The notes: generated by a model from the sequence alone, not told the origin. A DNA stretch of 64,000 bases from Sipunculus nudus (GCA_026874595.1 CM049308.1:77488124-77552123), one strand, 5' to 3'; numbered from the stretch's first letter, positions 1-13,706 are shown. Made by a program: numbers and translations.

Positions 1-109
1 GCCCAACCTCTGTATATGAAATATTTTATATGTAATTGGATGAGTATCAAACCGACATGCTTGTTATAAAATTTAGGGTTTATTTCATGTTCACATTACT
101 TAAATACAG

Positions 110-3100
110 ACCTGTGTACAGCGGCTGATGAACATTATCCAGTCTGTTGATAAAATAGAGCAGCTTCTGGGGATGCAGCCTGATCAGCAGTCCCACTATC
201 ATGGGTAAGATTACATTTTGGTATAGTATTTAATATTGTACTTTTATTCCGATAGATATGTGCTTACACAGACATGTATATATGTGTGGATTGTATTTGA
301 TATCATTACCAATAGTTACATTAACAGTCCTTGTGCTGGCACTTCTGTTGTTTTTGCTGACGCATAATCATTTGTACTTAACTGAGTTCTATTAAAGTGG
401 ACTACCACAGATGAACAGATTGATAGGAAGGTATTCCATACCTTCACTCTTGACACTGAGCAGAGTGGTTAGATTTGAGCTCCTGGAAAACGTTAATGAT
501 GTCTTCCTTCCTTGGTTTTTCCTGCCTTGGGCCACCATCCTTCTCTAATTTGAGGATTTGAGCATGGTCCAAAAAAGCATTATCCCTATTTAAACTTTGT
601 AGATACACATCCCCTTGCCATATACTGTGTTATACCTCTCTAATACTTTTCTGTTACATGTCAACTTGCCACCTAACTGTCTCTGTGTATACATTCTCGC
701 CTGGATGCTGTCCTCAGGAATATTTTGTGTTGCATCCCTGTTTATTGAATCCTGACATGTCTATTTCTCTCTTATTTCTTTAAACTGCTCATGTACATCC
801 ATTTTACATACATGCTTAAACCAGGATGTGCAGGTCACATGTTGAAATTATGATTATACCATTGGGGAATATTGATAAATTTAAATATAAATAGTAAGCT
901 TGGTCCCAAATAATCTATTAAAATCTATAATGTGGAGGGGGAAGCAGACTTTATTATAGGCTTCATCTTTTGTAATTTTACTTTCACAATCAATGACACA
1001 GGATTTTTTTTATGTGTTATGTGTTTTGTATTTTAGAGAGTTGAATGGACAGCTGATTGAACGAGTTGCCACAGAGTTCAATAGGTTACAGTTCTATGTG
1101 AACAAAAGCAGAGGGCTCCCCCTGGTGGACCAAATCAAACCTGTGAGTTACAAGTTCTTACCATCAACACCCTAAACATAACAGCAGGACTTAAATTTCA
1201 GAATGCCTCTAAATATTTTTTATCCTGTTGTTAACCTTGTGACACCCACTGGTGGGTGTGGGATCAGTAAATGCTGCCATCTATTGGTCATTTTGTGAAT
1301 TAATTCTCATTTACAGTACAATTTCCTTGGTCATCCTATATTGAACCTTTCCAGCTAAATACAATATGTAACCATTAAGTGATTGTTATAATATTATATT
1401 CAGGTTCTTTTCCCAGGTATTAATTAGAAATAGAGGAACATATTTCCCCTTTGTGATATACCACACTATTTTAAAATACTGAAAACTTCCAATTTACACA
1501 CTTAGTTCTTTGTATACAGAGAGGTGACAGTTATTGTTACAGCTCATGATCTAAATACAGTAAAACCTAGGAAATAAGACCACCAACGGGACCAAAATAA
1601 AGTGGTCACATTTCAGAGTCAGTGGCCTAAGTGAGGTTTGATTAGGAAGGCTCTTACAACAGCTTGTCTTCCTGTACATTGCTTACTTTAGGGGCCCTAT
1701 GCCATAGCCCTTCAATATTATTTGATATAACTGATTATGTCTTCCACTTAAATTTTCATAATAAGACAGGAAATAAACACAATACATTCTTTGTAATTTG
1801 ATTATTAATACTGAAAATGAAAAAAAAAATTAAAATTAAAATCTAAGCACATCCCACCCACAACTTCTATTATTTACAATGTTACAATGAATGTTTGTAT
1901 GATATTTAAACTTGCATTATCATAAACATTAGCCACATATCAAACAGGTTCATTATACATGCCTCTGATAAAGTATGTTTCCTGGGAAACTAATCCATAC
2001 AAAGTTGCCTACTTTGACACTTGACATGAACAACTCACTCCTGCTGCTTGTCCTCCAGCGCAAATATTTTACATCACTGAGTTAATCAGGGAATCCCAAG
2101 TCACTTTCCTCCGCCAATAAAGTTTATAAACATTTAACCCAAGGGTGACTTAAATCATCTTTATTGACCAGTGAGTTAATCAAAACTAGGAGGTTATGTG
2201 TCATGCATATAATTATAAAAAGTTATGAAACCTTGACATAAGTATTCCTGGCCTGGTGTGGTCACCCATGAACTTGCTTTGAGCTATGCCCTGAACTTGT
2301 TTCACCTACCCCATCTACTAATTAATGATCTGATGCATTGGCTTGTGCCCCTGACCCTCTGCTAAGCCTGGCAAGGCAATGTTTACTCTGTACTAAGTGG
2401 TTGCATAACTGAGGTTGAAGTTGCGCATTGGGACCAAAATAAGTTGTCGTAAAAAGGGAAAAACAAGGTGCCCGCTGTTCCAAGGTTTAAATATATGATA
2501 TAAAGAGCAAAAAAATCCAGACCTTGAAAAATCGGTTGTTAATTTGAGATGGTCAATTCACCAAAGTGGTCTTTAGGCATGGTTTTACTGTTGTAAGTTT
2601 GTATTAATGTCAGTGAGAAGAGTAGATGCATGTTCACATAATGAAAACTTCCAGTATCCAGTTCACAAAATAATAGCAGTATTAAAGTACCACTTTCTAT
2701 GGGTTTCTCTTGAAACATAAATGGTTATCTGATGTTCAATTCTTTCAGCGTATCACAAACATCACCACCACGTTACAGTTCAGTCTAGAAGGTTCATTCA
2801 GGGAGGGTCTGGAGGAGGAAGACATGCACATCTTGAGACAGTGTCTGAGAACTTACGCTACCATTGACAAGCTGAGAGATGCTGAGAACCTGTTCAGAAG
2901 TCACATTGTTAAACCTTACATGGACCAGGTCAGGGTTATGTATATTATTGTAAGCCAAACATATCAAAAATCCTCCAGGCTGTAGCACAGGATATTACTG
3001 TTTGGTTTCATATTCATGGGATGAAATTTCTGTGATTACCATTCCTTCTGTGTTTCGTGAGGGTTTGGTTTTTAAATCTTCCCTTACTCTATAAAACTTC

Positions 3101-6100
3101 TACAATTTACATTAAAAAGGAATGGCAGATGTACAAAAAACATCAGTACAATATCAATCTTTCATTTACGGCTAATAGAAATATATTAATATTGATGCTG
3201 GCTCATTATACATGAGATGGCAATGAGGCTATAGTCTTAAGTGGTTGGTCACCTGTGTAGATGACACACCATATCAACAAAGGTTTTTTTTTCACAATAA
3301 TTTTCTTTTTGTGAACAGTGCAAATTTGAACCAAAAGTATGTATTTTGGTCAGCCAGTCTTTGGGCAGGACATGTCTTATAACTGTTAGAGCTAGAAAAT
3401 TCCTGTTTGACATCTAAGTAGTGATAGAAGGAATCTCTCATCAAAACTGGAACTGGGTCTCTGTGGCCTCATTCCCATGAGATATTTAGAAATAAACCAA
3501 ATTCACATTTTTACCCATTATATAACAATGATATACAGTATGTTTTTGTACTTTTTTCAAAAGTTGACAAAGTCTTTACAAAGTGTATTCCTGATGATCA
3601 TGCACTTAGAGTTCTTAAACCACTGTATTTTTAAGAATCAGCCTTTCATAACAGACTTTTTAGTGAACTGGATAATAACAGCTAAATGATGTCATTGTAT
3701 ATTAAATATAAATAGGGAACACAGATGTCTCATTTCTTTTGAGTACCTATATTTTCTTAGCTTTAAAAAAATACAGACCTGCACTGCAAAATATGAGCAG
3801 CTGTGGATCCATTTTAATTTCATACATTTTATGTTTCTTATTTTATTGTTGACAGTACATCACAGAACAGGAGATACAGAGACAGGAGGAGGGCTTGAGG
3901 GGCATGTACACCAAAGTCATCGACTTTATTCCACAGCGCTGTAAAAGGCTGAAGGAGGTCACCTGCGGAACTCCACAGGGGTCATTATTAGTTTCTCTGA
4001 TATTTTGTACTAAGCAGGCTGGTAAATTGCAAAAAACAGCAAATATTATATTTTTGATAAAGAAAAGGACATGACAGTGGTATCCACAAGTTATACAGTA
4101 AAGCCTTCACAGGTTTCAAATGTAACCAACAGTCTTAAAATTCATTGTCATCTGTAATCAATAAGTCTGCCAGTAGATTATAGGTATCTGCTTAAAAACA
4201 AACAAAAATTAAACTGTAAAACAGGGGAATGATTTATATTATTAATAAAATTAGATTATAAGGTATAAAATCATAATTTCTGATAGCTTGTGTTCTTTAT
4301 GTTGCAGAGGTGGCGAGGTTGTGAGAGGTTATGACTTTATTGTGAATGCTGTGTGGCCCGAGGTTGTTTCCAGCATTGAAGCTCGCATTCCATCAATATT
4401 TGCCCCGGGTAACCCAGATATGTTCCACAAGGTAATTATTATGCAGAACACTAAGTGCTGAATATTGCAAAGTGACTTCACCAAAATATAGCTTTTAAAT
4501 TATTTGCACATAAACTAAACCATGGAAAATACTTTATTGTCTCTACTCAGATAAAAACAGTTTAAATCATACTCACTGATTTGCCATGAAGAAGTAAAAT
4601 AGATTTTTACCAATGAAGATATTATCGGTAATGTAAATGTTGAGAAATAAGAAATGGTAGATTGTTGTAGAAACGTATTTGTTTCAAAAGTCAAGTTCAT
4701 GTATTTAGCAGCAGGTCAAGCCCATAATCATTCACATGTAAAGCTTATATGAACGTGCTTAAACAAGACATGATTTGTTGTCTTTGGGACCTGATATCCT
4801 AAGTTTTCATGTAACATTGAAAAATATTAAAGAAAGTTTGCATCTAAATTAACAAATCCTTACTTGCAGAAATACTGCATCAGCATGGAGTTCCTAGATC
4901 GGTTTGAGAGACAGTGTGGATCACAAGCCAGTGTAAAGCGACTACGAGCTCATGCCAGTTATAACACCTTCCTCAGTAAATGGAGTATGCCAGTTTACTT
5001 CCAAATTAGGTACAGTGGAATTTGTTTTGTATTAGTGGCTTTTAACAAATGTGTTCATAAACTAGAGAACTGTATAAATAATACATAAAAATCCTTTAGC
5101 AATAACTGTATTAAATACACTTTGAGTGTTCTCATATTATCTACCACAATATATGAAAGACTAATAATACTACTCTGTTCTCAGTTTTGAACTCTAGTGT
5201 ATAGATATTTTAACAGTATTGTTTTTAGCTTCATTTCTGGGAAATTAAAAAAAAAGTTTACTTCACAATCTGATTGTTTTAGGTTCCAAGAAATTGCTGG
5301 ATCATATGAAACTGCCTTAGTGACTCCATTCAATAATACTGCAGGTGAGTCAGACGAAAATCATGTGCAGTGAAAAATGTGCATTACTGCAGTATACACA
5401 GAACTGTTTGATATTTCATACTCAAATGTAGTGATAAATGTTACATATTGTAATCTAACATAATATAATTGTAATTCATGGTATTATGATGGTTTGTGAA
5501 TTACAAACATAATAGTAAAGCTTTAATGTTCAACATCCCTTTCACTTTCAAACTGATCCCTGGCTAAGGTCATTACCATAAGGGTGCACCTGGCCAACCA
5601 TAAAATCATATTGATCGGTGATGGTTACTTGTATTGCCATAGAGCTCATGCAAGGTACAAGAATTAACAAAACTTAGTAAGGCAAAGGCAGAATGGAGCT
5701 GTGACTGGCTCCAACATTGATTGCAGACTAAACCCTACCTTCAATTAATTTCATAAATATTGCTGACAGATTTGTCTGTGGATTTTACCCTAATTTCTTA
5801 CCTAGAATAACTCTTAATTTTTATTGTATATAATTGCTCAGTTGTAAAATTGTGCAAGTCTTTCAAAACTTTCATATTGTATTTGGATATTGATTTCAAC
5901 CAGAATGCCATTGCTTCAGTTACTAATCATGCATCCATGTTATTTTTAGAGGGAGACCCATTTCACCTCCATGCCACACAGGTATTATGGGATTGTTTAC
6001 ACCGATGCTGGAGCAGTGATGTGTACCTTCAACCCCTGAGTCATCGATTCTGGAAGCTGACAGTACAGCTGCTGGCACGTCATGTGACATGGATTAATGA

Positions 6101-9100
6101 CGTCAAAAGCACAGAAGTATAACCATAGATAAGATATTATATATATATATAGATATATAATATGATTAAAAATAGAAATTTGTTTATTAGCTCATTTATA
6201 TATTTATTTGTTTATCAACGTTCTTATGCAGTCAGCCTATTCACTTGTACCATGTTTGTTAACTACAGTGTTATTCAGATTTACTCATCTGTTGATTATA
6301 ATAATGTATTAATCTTATGTTGTTATAATTATGTAACAGTGGAACACCTTGACATTTATGACATTGACATTCAACTATTTGAGCATAGGTTAGGGTTAGT
6401 TAAAGTATATATTCAGCCATTTAAATGAGAATTAACCATGCTGTTGGATACACATCTCAGTGGGCATATATATTGGGCTGGTAAGCCTAACTTTAGAAAT
6501 GATACAAGCCATACAGGGGGATGTACTGCAGCTTCAGTAGCTAATCTTAACATCAGTTATGAGTGATGAATTAACACAAAAGGATACATGTCATATCACA
6601 AACCAAAATTGAAAATCTGCCTCTGTGGTGAAAAGTCATTTACTGTATCCATAAAAGTTGGCTCTCATCCAATAATCCATCTGAGCCATGCTTGCATTCA
6701 TGCAGTTGGAAATTCAACAAGCAAGCAGTGTTAAGTACCAATATGCGGAGATAAAATGGACTTATTGTCTTATTACACGATAGGTGTTGTTAAAAAGTAT
6801 ACTAAAAAGCTAACAGTGGCCTGTCAAGTGACAGCATACTTGTAAGCCATGAGGCATTTTAAAAATTTATAAAAATAAATGCATCCTCATAGAGATCTAC
6901 AATGTAATCTTCATTCAAAGATGTAAAGACAATCTGACGCTAAGTATGCTGATTGTGGACTCTAATGCCAGATGGCCTGAATCAGTAAATGGCGCTAGGT
7001 GACAATTAACCCAGTATATCATTTGACCAATAATATTCACATATTTGGGTGTCATATTTTAGATTACAAAGGAGAACAAAACTTCAGAGCAGGTGAAGGC
7101 TGGCACACCAGAACCCGGCCTCGAGACAGGAGCACCAGCAAAACCATCAGCACCACCTGTCACCCTCAGACAGCTGGTTTGTCTGGTCACAGATGCCCAG
7201 AATCTCTCTTCCAAAGTAAGCACACTTTGCTCACCAGAACCCACAGTGTCCTTTTGTTTTATAATTAACTAACATATTACTTATTTTTAAACTAAGGATT
7301 TAAAATTAAAATGGGAGTCAGTCTGAAGTTTGGTTGATTCTTCATCATGTTACTGAACAAACCTATCGCATCTGTAGGTGTTTGAGTATTGGTGCTCAAA
7401 CCTGGCGGTCTTCTCATTAATAATGTATTTTAACTATTTTAACTGTTAAAAAAAATTGTATGTAACAGATATGCTAGGGTAAACAGTTTTAACAGATTGT
7501 ATTATAATACGGAGAATGGGACAGTGGGAGAATATCTGCTCCCAAAAGTATTTAAAAAAAATCACAGATGTATTTTCCCCACAGATACCAACATTCCTGA
7601 AACAAACTATCATGCCTTACTTTGAGAAGATTGGTCTGGAACACATGGATTTATTCAGTGGTAAAGTATTCACATTACATTTTTAAGCTTGTTTAATAAC
7701 AAGCTCTCAAAGTATAAAATGTGGTTAAACATTCCATGAAATATGGATTATGGACACATTATCTTAATGGATTTCAGTTGCATGTATATTTTAAACATTC
7801 AATTTTCCATCAAGGTTGTCAGTTTAGATCAGAATTTACTCTAACAAATTTCAGAAGCAGGAAGCCTGCTATCTAACCTTCAAACATGTGACTGTAGTGT
7901 TTCTTAATTACTGAATATTTAAATCATTACTTTTACTACAGTTGCCATTAACATTCAATGATTTAGTCACAAGCACACATAGAATAAGAAAATGATCAGA
8001 CTCCTAAAACAGAACAGTTTGTTACGGAGTAATTGTGGTATTTTTAATAAATATTAACATGTGACAAAAAAGGGGTGTCAGACAATAGGCCATGTTTATG
8101 TCTGTTTGGATAATATCACCTTTTACAGCAGTCTGCTTGGTTCATAATTTTATGGTGTGTTCTTAACTTGCTAATAGTGTTTGTTTCTATAAAAAGATTG
8201 GTTAGATGAATGTAATATTGTGATCCAGTTAGAAGTCCCCTACCACAAGGAGGAAGGGCTACTGAAGTGGTCCATGTCTGTCTTCCCATCTGTCCTTTCT
8301 GCCCTATTCTTTTACCAAATATCTGTAAAATCCCTGCTGATTTCTTCACCAAATTTTAGTCATGCTCAGCACATGACTGACATGTGATTATACCCTGTAG
8401 GTGGCGCCACCTCTATTTAGTGACTTCCTGCAGTCCAAAATATTTTATTTCAATTTCCTTCAGATAAGTCAGTATATAAGAACATTTCAAATCATGTGCT
8501 AGGGAAATTCAGTGAATAATATATTTAATAGAATTCTTTTCCGACTAATGTTTCCACAGGGCTTAAAATTTGGATGTTAGTGAAATTTTCTGATTTCACA
8601 TGTTTCCATATATGATGTTAAGTCTTTTTTTAGGGCCCAGCTTGACAAGCGGTGCCCTATAGTGATCACCATGTCAGTCCGTCCTTCCGTCAGTGACATT
8701 TTCTTTCACTCGCCATAACTCTACAACAACATACTTCAGCTATTCCAAATTTACAGGGATGACTGGTACATACAAGGGCTCCAGACCGTTTGAATTACAA
8801 ACCTGTCAGAATTTGTATATGGCAGCCACAGCCCAATTGCTGATTTTCTTTCGTGTGCAATAACTAATTAACAACATACTTCAGCTTTCCCAAATTCACA
8901 GGGATGATTGGTACATATGAGGGCTCCAGATCTATTGAATTACAAACCTGTCAGAATTCCAATATGGCAGCCACAGCCCAATCGCTGATTTTCTTTTGTG
9001 TGCAATAACTCATTAACAATATACTTTCAGCTTTCCCAAATTCACTAGGATTACTGGTACATATGAGGGCTCCAGACCTTTTGAATAACATACCTGTCAG

Positions 9101-12100
9101 AATTCCAGTGTGGCTGCCACAGCCCAATCGCTGATCTCCTTTTTATGCGTGATAACTCAATATCAATATACTTAAGCTTTTCCAAATTCACAGGGATGAT
9201 TGGTACCTGCGAGGGCTCCAGACCTGTCGTATAACAGACCTGTCAGAATTCCAATATGGCTGCCATAGCCCAATTGCTGATTTTCTTTCACGCAGGATAT
9301 CTCAATAGCAACATACTTCAGCTTTCCCAAATTCACAGGGATGATTGGTACATAGAGGGCTCTAGAACCCCTTGTATTACAGACCTGTCAGAACTCCAAT
9401 ATGGCCACCACAGCAAATTGCTGATTTTCTTCCATGCTCGATAACTCAACAACAACATACTTCAGCTTTCCCAAAATCACAGAGATGATTGTTACCTAGA
9501 AGGGTATCCATCTTTATCGAATTGCAGACCTGTTGAAATTCCAATTTGGCCGCCAGAGCACAATCGTTGATTTTCTTTTGCACCCAAAACAACAATCACA
9601 TGCTTGATCTTTCTCAAATTAACAGGGATCATTGATGCCTATATGGGGGCTTCTGACCTATTAAAATACAGACTTGCTCAAAATCAAATGTGGGCAACAG
9701 AGTACAATCGGTGATTTTCTATTGCACACATTATTTCAGACATATACTTTAATATTATTTGAACAAGTAGGATTTTTTATGCCCCCGCCACAAAGTGGCC
9801 GGGGCATATAGTTTTACCCATGTCCGTCATTCCGAAATCAAACAGTTGTACGGACTTTTTTTCGCAATGCCTGCAGATATAGGCCTGATTTTTGGTGTGT
9901 GGGCAGATAATGACCAGTTACAGATCAAGTTTGCGTTTCGTCCCGGTTGACCTACTTTTGACCTTTTTACGGCTCCTAAACTTAGAAAATTTCATGAAAA
10001 ATAGAAATTTTCATGACAAATACACATGTACGGACTTTTTTTGGCAATGCCTGCAGTTATTGGCCTGATTTTTGGTGTGTGGGCAGATAATTACCAGTTA
10101 CAGATCGAGTTTGCGTTTTGTCCCGGTTGACCTACTTTTGACTGTTTTACGGCTCCTAAACTTAGAAAATTTCATGAAAAATAGAAATTTTCATGACAAA
10201 TACACATGTACAGACTTTTTTTCGCAATGCCTGCAGATATTGGCCTGATTTTTGGTGTGTGGGCAGATAATGACCAGTTACAGACCGAGTTTGCGTTTCT
10301 TCCCGGTTGACCTACTTTTGACCATTTTACGGCTTCTAAACTTAGAAAATTTCATGAAAAATAGAAATTTTCATGACAAATACACATGTACGGACTTTTA
10401 TTGGCAATGCCTGCAGATATTGGCCTGATTTTTGGTGTGTGGGCAGATAATGACCAGTTACAGATCAAGTTCGCGTTTTGTCCCGGTTGACCTACTTTTG
10501 ACTGTTTTACGGCTCCTAAACTTCGAAAATTTCATGAAAAATAGAAATTTTCATGACAAATACACATGTACAGACTTTTTTTCGCAATGCCTGCAGATAT
10601 TGGCCTGATTTTCTGTGTGTGGGCAGATAATGACCAGTTACAGATCGAGTTCGCGTTTCATCCCAGTTGACCTACTTTTGACCGTTTTACTGCTCCTAAA
10701 CTTAGAAAAATTCATGAAAAATAGAAATTTTCATGACAAATACACATGTACAGCCGTTTTTAGCCCTCAGCTCATAGGCTGATGGGCTGTTGTCGTCACC
10801 CAAGCTGTCCGTCTGTCCATCTGTCTGTCCGGTGTCTGTCCGTCCGTCCGTCCATTACGCGTCTGTTAACTTTTACCTTGTTTGGGGGATATCTCTAAAA
10901 GGATTCACCGTTGGAATTTTATTTCATCAGTGAAGATGTATATTGATAAAATCTCGGTCAAGTTTGAAGATGGGTGACCTTGACCCATTTTTCTACATTT
11001 TAGAGCTGATTATAGAAAAACACTCAGAAGTTTATATCTCAGGAACCATTGTGTGGATTTTCACAAAACTTACTATGATCATTGGGACTGATGGTCTCTA
11101 TGTGCTGCACAATTTTGGTGGTGCCACCTGCAATTTCTGATTTTTTAATGAAATTTTATCGGATTTTTTCAATTTTGGCCTTTTGTGCAGGATATCTCCA
11201 AAGGTATTCAACACAGGAACTTCATTTCTTCAGTGCTATTGCATTATATTTACAAGGTCACATAGCTTAGTATAGAAAAAAACTTAGGAGCTTATTTCTC
11301 AGGAAGCATTTGGTGGATTGTTATGAAACATGGTATATACCTCTACAATCTAAATTTATAAATGATTATCAACTTTTGCTAATATTCTAGTTTCGCAATA
11401 CAATGCTTACAGATACTGGCCTAATGTTAGGTCTGTGGGCGCATAATGACCACTTACAGATCGAGTTTTCGTTTCGTCCCAGTTAACCTATTTTTCACCA
11501 TATGACAGATCCTGAACATAGAAAATTTCATGAAAGACAGAAATTTTCATGAAAAATGCACATATATGGACTTTTTTTCACAATGCCTGCAGATACTGGC
11601 CTGATTTTTGGTGTGTTGCTTGATAATGACCCTTTACAGATCGAGTTTGCATTTTGCCCTTGTTGACCTACTTTTGACCATACAACCCTTCCTGAACTTA
11701 AAAAATTTTACAAAATTTAACAAATGTTTCTAATTTGCCCCAGGCGGGGGCATTCGTGTCGTTCCGACACATCTAGTTCCCTCATGCATATGGATTAAAA
11801 CCTATTTCTGTTTGTCATATTTTTCAACTTTAACCTAAACTTTTCACCCATATGTAAACAAGTCCAGCACTACCAGAAATGCGGGGCCCTCTGAGGACCA
11901 ATGTCTGACCACATATAATTGTTTATTGTGTGGCTGTAAACCTGATTGATCAATAACTTATTTTTATCTGATTCCAGAAAGTATTGAAGAATCTCAGCAA
12001 GCCATCCAGAGTCCCCTGCCATCGTTTAGTGAACACATCGTGAATGAGGTGACACAGCACTGTGTGGCCTCACTTAAACTGGTCAATGACATTCCAAGGT

Positions 12101-13706
12101 TGTACCGCAGAACAAACAGAGAGGTTTGTATCTTCTGTATTAATTCTTTATTGAGAGTTTTTATTGGAAAAGTTTGCATTGGTATTGTCAGATGTCCCTA
12201 TAGTGAATCCATCATCCAGTGAAAAGTGATATCAAATGTTAGGTAATATTCTGCCAGTTATATTGTTTTTGGTATAATTTTCTACAACTAAAGAAACAAT
12301 GCCTTAGAATTAAGTCCATAATATACTTTGTATGTAAATACTTTGTATGCTAAGTATCACTATATAAATATTTTAACATTAAAAGGTACAATTTATAGAT
12401 CATTTTACAGTAATGTTCATCTTATATTAATATGTGGGCAAGGGCCCCTTCAGCCCTATATGCTCTATATCTATGCATCCATCAAGCTGTCTTGCATGTG
12501 TCATTTCCCGGAGTGATTGCCCTTACATTTTTTTGGGGGGGGGGGGAGGGAGATTTGCCCCTTTGAAAGGATGTGTACCATTGAATATTTTAATCATCAG
12601 GGATCAAATGTGGGCACCTGTTAGCCATCTTGCAATTTGTGCAACATGGAACTGTAACTATAAGGACCTATATAGTCTCAATCATTTCTATTTAAAGCAC
12701 TGTAACCTTCCTAACACATTACATTATTCCCCTGTTACAGGTTCCCAGCAAAGCCTCTAGTTACCTGAACAGTTTGGTGAAGCCACTGCAGGTGTTTTTA
12801 GATGAACAGGCTGACGTCATTGACGTCAACACCCGGCGGTCATGGATACAGCAGGTACTCATCAACATCACGGAGCAGTACCACAGCATCACGTCAGACG
12901 TCTTGACATCAGTCAAAAAGATGGAGGAAAGCTTGAAAAGATTAAAACGTGGACGTGCTGCAACTGCACAGGCTGGCACTAGTGATGATGACAAAATCAG
13001 ACTCCAGCTTGCATTAGATGTCCAACAATTTGGTAAAGAGGTAGGTATTATATCTATCAGTTCAGTTGCTTGAAGGTCATACTTTCACCTTTTCCTCTGT
13101 TTATCTGTCTGAATTTTCAAATGTTTGTCTACATACAATATAATTCAATAATAGATAAATATCAAAGCAAGTTTGGCCCAGTTATGCACTTCCTACTGGT
13201 CAAGTGTGTCAGGTAGACTGTGGGTTCCGATCTTATAACAAGGCTTTGTATTGGATATATGTAGTTGTGTTAATATATCAACACTAGAGGACCATATGAT
13301 AATATGATCACCAGTGGCTCTGACAAAAAATCACCATAAATACTGACAATGATTAATATAAAATAAATAAACACTTTTAAATTACTGTTTAAATGTTCTT
13401 TTAAAGTTATAATCACAAAAATGAAATCAGCACAGTCCATCAGTCATTTATTAAAAATCTGCATTAGTTGTCACATCAGCACACAGATTAATTATCATCT
13501 ATGTTAATTATTGGTGTAGATAGGCTGTCGCCCTTACTGCAACTTATGACTCAATTATCAATTTAGCATGTTAAAATGCCAGTTATCTAACACCAAGATT
13601 TTACTTTCAGATTGAGACTCTTGGAATTGAACAGGAGCTTGTGACCAACTACAAGAAGCTACACGAGCTGGTGGAAGAAGCCAAGAACAATTCTGCAGCA
13701 TCTTGA
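110..13706 (+). CDS. COG2: Conserved oligomeric Golgi complex subunit 2, C-terminal 590 residues (13 exons)
   Basis: COG2 is a lobe-A subunit of the COG tether, which captures retrograde vesicles at the Golgi and keeps glycosylation enzymes in place. Exons: 110-204, 1037-1142, 2749-2928, 3856-3980, 4308-4431, 4870-5009, 5283-5344, 5950-6116, 7063-7215, 7585-7660, 11978-12123, 12741-13040, 13611-13706 (TGA). All junctions are phase-consistent and 1770 nt are coding. Conserved blocks recognised against animal COG2: GQLIERVATEFNRLQFY, HILRQCLRTYATIDKLRDAE, GYDFIVNAVWP, RQCGSQASVKRLRAH, PVYFQIRFQEIAGS, DIPRLYRRTNRE, VKKMEESLKRLKR and DDDKIRLQLALDVQQFG. The donor after 3980 (GG|GTCATT) is weak but fixes the phase and gives the expected spacing to GYDF. 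A linker at 7063-7215 rich in Pro, Ala and Thr is the least conserved part. The first ~150 residues, including the start codon, are outside the window on the left. Identification is from recall of the family, not a search. Confidence 0.96.
1558..2590. mobile_element. TIR DNA-transposon remnant, CAGTAAAACC family (long form)
   Basis: Begins CAGTAAAACCT after a TA and ends GGTTTTACTG, giving inverted 10-bp ends. Just inside both ends are GACCAC/GTGGTC words shared with the shorter copies at 14268, 32450, 35442 and 53524. The right flank is TT rather than TA, so the target duplication has decayed or the right end belongs to a second copy. It lies in a COG2 intron. There is no transposase ORF. 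The ends suggest the Tc1/mariner-pogo group. Confidence 0.5.
8400..8411. repeat. GGTGGCGCCACC palindrome copy
   Basis: A perfect 12-bp palindrome in a COG2 intron, shared with several unrelated-looking repeats elsewhere in the window (41.9-43.6 kb and 63.2-63.9 kb). Confidence 0.6.
8637..9768 (+). mobile_element. GGGCCC-headed repeat with ~145-bp tandem core
   Basis: The head at 8637-8675 can fold: AGGGC and GCCCT pair around an inner GCTTG/CAAGC stem. About seven degenerate units with a 143-146 bp period follow; their CACAGGGATGATTGGTAC-like anchors start near 8753, 8898, 9044, 9190, 9335, 9479 and 9622. Each unit contains a purine-poor CTTCAGCTTTCCCAAA block. The last units are the most diverged. 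A related head in the opposite orientation is at about 38262-38306. The element is in a COG2 intron and carries no protein-coding ORF, so it is non-autonomous. Confidence 0.65.
9843..10753 (+). repeat. 180-bp minisatellite core, five units
   Basis: The unit runs TACACATGTACRGACTTTTT, CAATGCCTGCAG, GGCCTGATTTTTGGTGTGTG, CGGTTGACCTACTTTTGAC, then AAATTTCATGAAAAATAG and ATTTTCATGACAAA. Junction anchors fall exactly 180 bp apart. Units differ at scattered sites only (for example GATCAAG or GATCGAG, CGTTTCG or CGTTTTG), so expansion was by whole units. ATG-containing direct words TTTCATGAAAAATAGAAA and TTTTCATGAC at the unit end are quasi-palindromic. Confidence 0.85.
10754..11390 (+). mobile_element. 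Nested repeat element ending in CTAG
   Basis: This interrupts the sixth 180-bp unit: the unit stops after ACATGTACAG (10753) and resumes with TTTCGCAATA at 11391. The insert starts with a foldable head (AGCCCTCAGC ... GCTGATGGGCT), followed by a CTGTCCGTC-type pyrimidine tract and then diverged text containing GGTGGTGCCACC at 11117-11128. It ends TATTCTAG directly before T. A CTAG end next to T is again a Helitron/Helentron-like 3' terminus. No long ORF is present. Confidence 0.55.
13185..13245 (+). repeat. Possible tRNA-derived SINE fragment
   Basis: The stretch ending GTGGGTTCCGATCTTA looks like a pol III B box (GGTTCGANTCC type) preceded by TRGY-like A-box text about 45 bp upstream. There is no cloverleaf with paired acceptor arms and no tail, so this is at most a decayed SINE head in a COG2 intron. 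Confidence 0.25.

Larger units (their letters stand above)
9769..11777 (+). mobile_element. Helentron/HINE-like non-autonomous element with 180-bp tandem core
   Basis: Left end: ATGCCCC-C-GCCAC, AAA loop, GTGGC-C-GGGGCAT, a 12-bp stem with one mismatch (9779-9807). Right end: GGCGGGGGCAT (11743-11753), the inverted match of ATGCCCCCGCC at 9779, then hairpin GTGTCG-TTC-CGACAC (11756-11770), then CTAG at 11773-11776 followed by T. Inverted subterminal repeats, an internal minisatellite, a 3' hairpin and a terminal CTAG are the layout described for Helentron-derived HINE elements and resemble the bivalve pearl elements. The core has five units at exact 180-bp spacing (10021, 10201, 10381, 10561, 10741 anchors) and two diverged units at about 11391-11740. 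A second element is inserted at 10754-11390. The class assignment is inference. Confidence 0.7.

Noticed and set aside
6999-7268. 89-codon ORF read in the frame ending HRCPESLFQSKH
   Set aside because: Wrong frame of a true COG2 exon (7063-7215); the phase-consistent frame gives a COG2-like LRQLVCLVTDAQNL.
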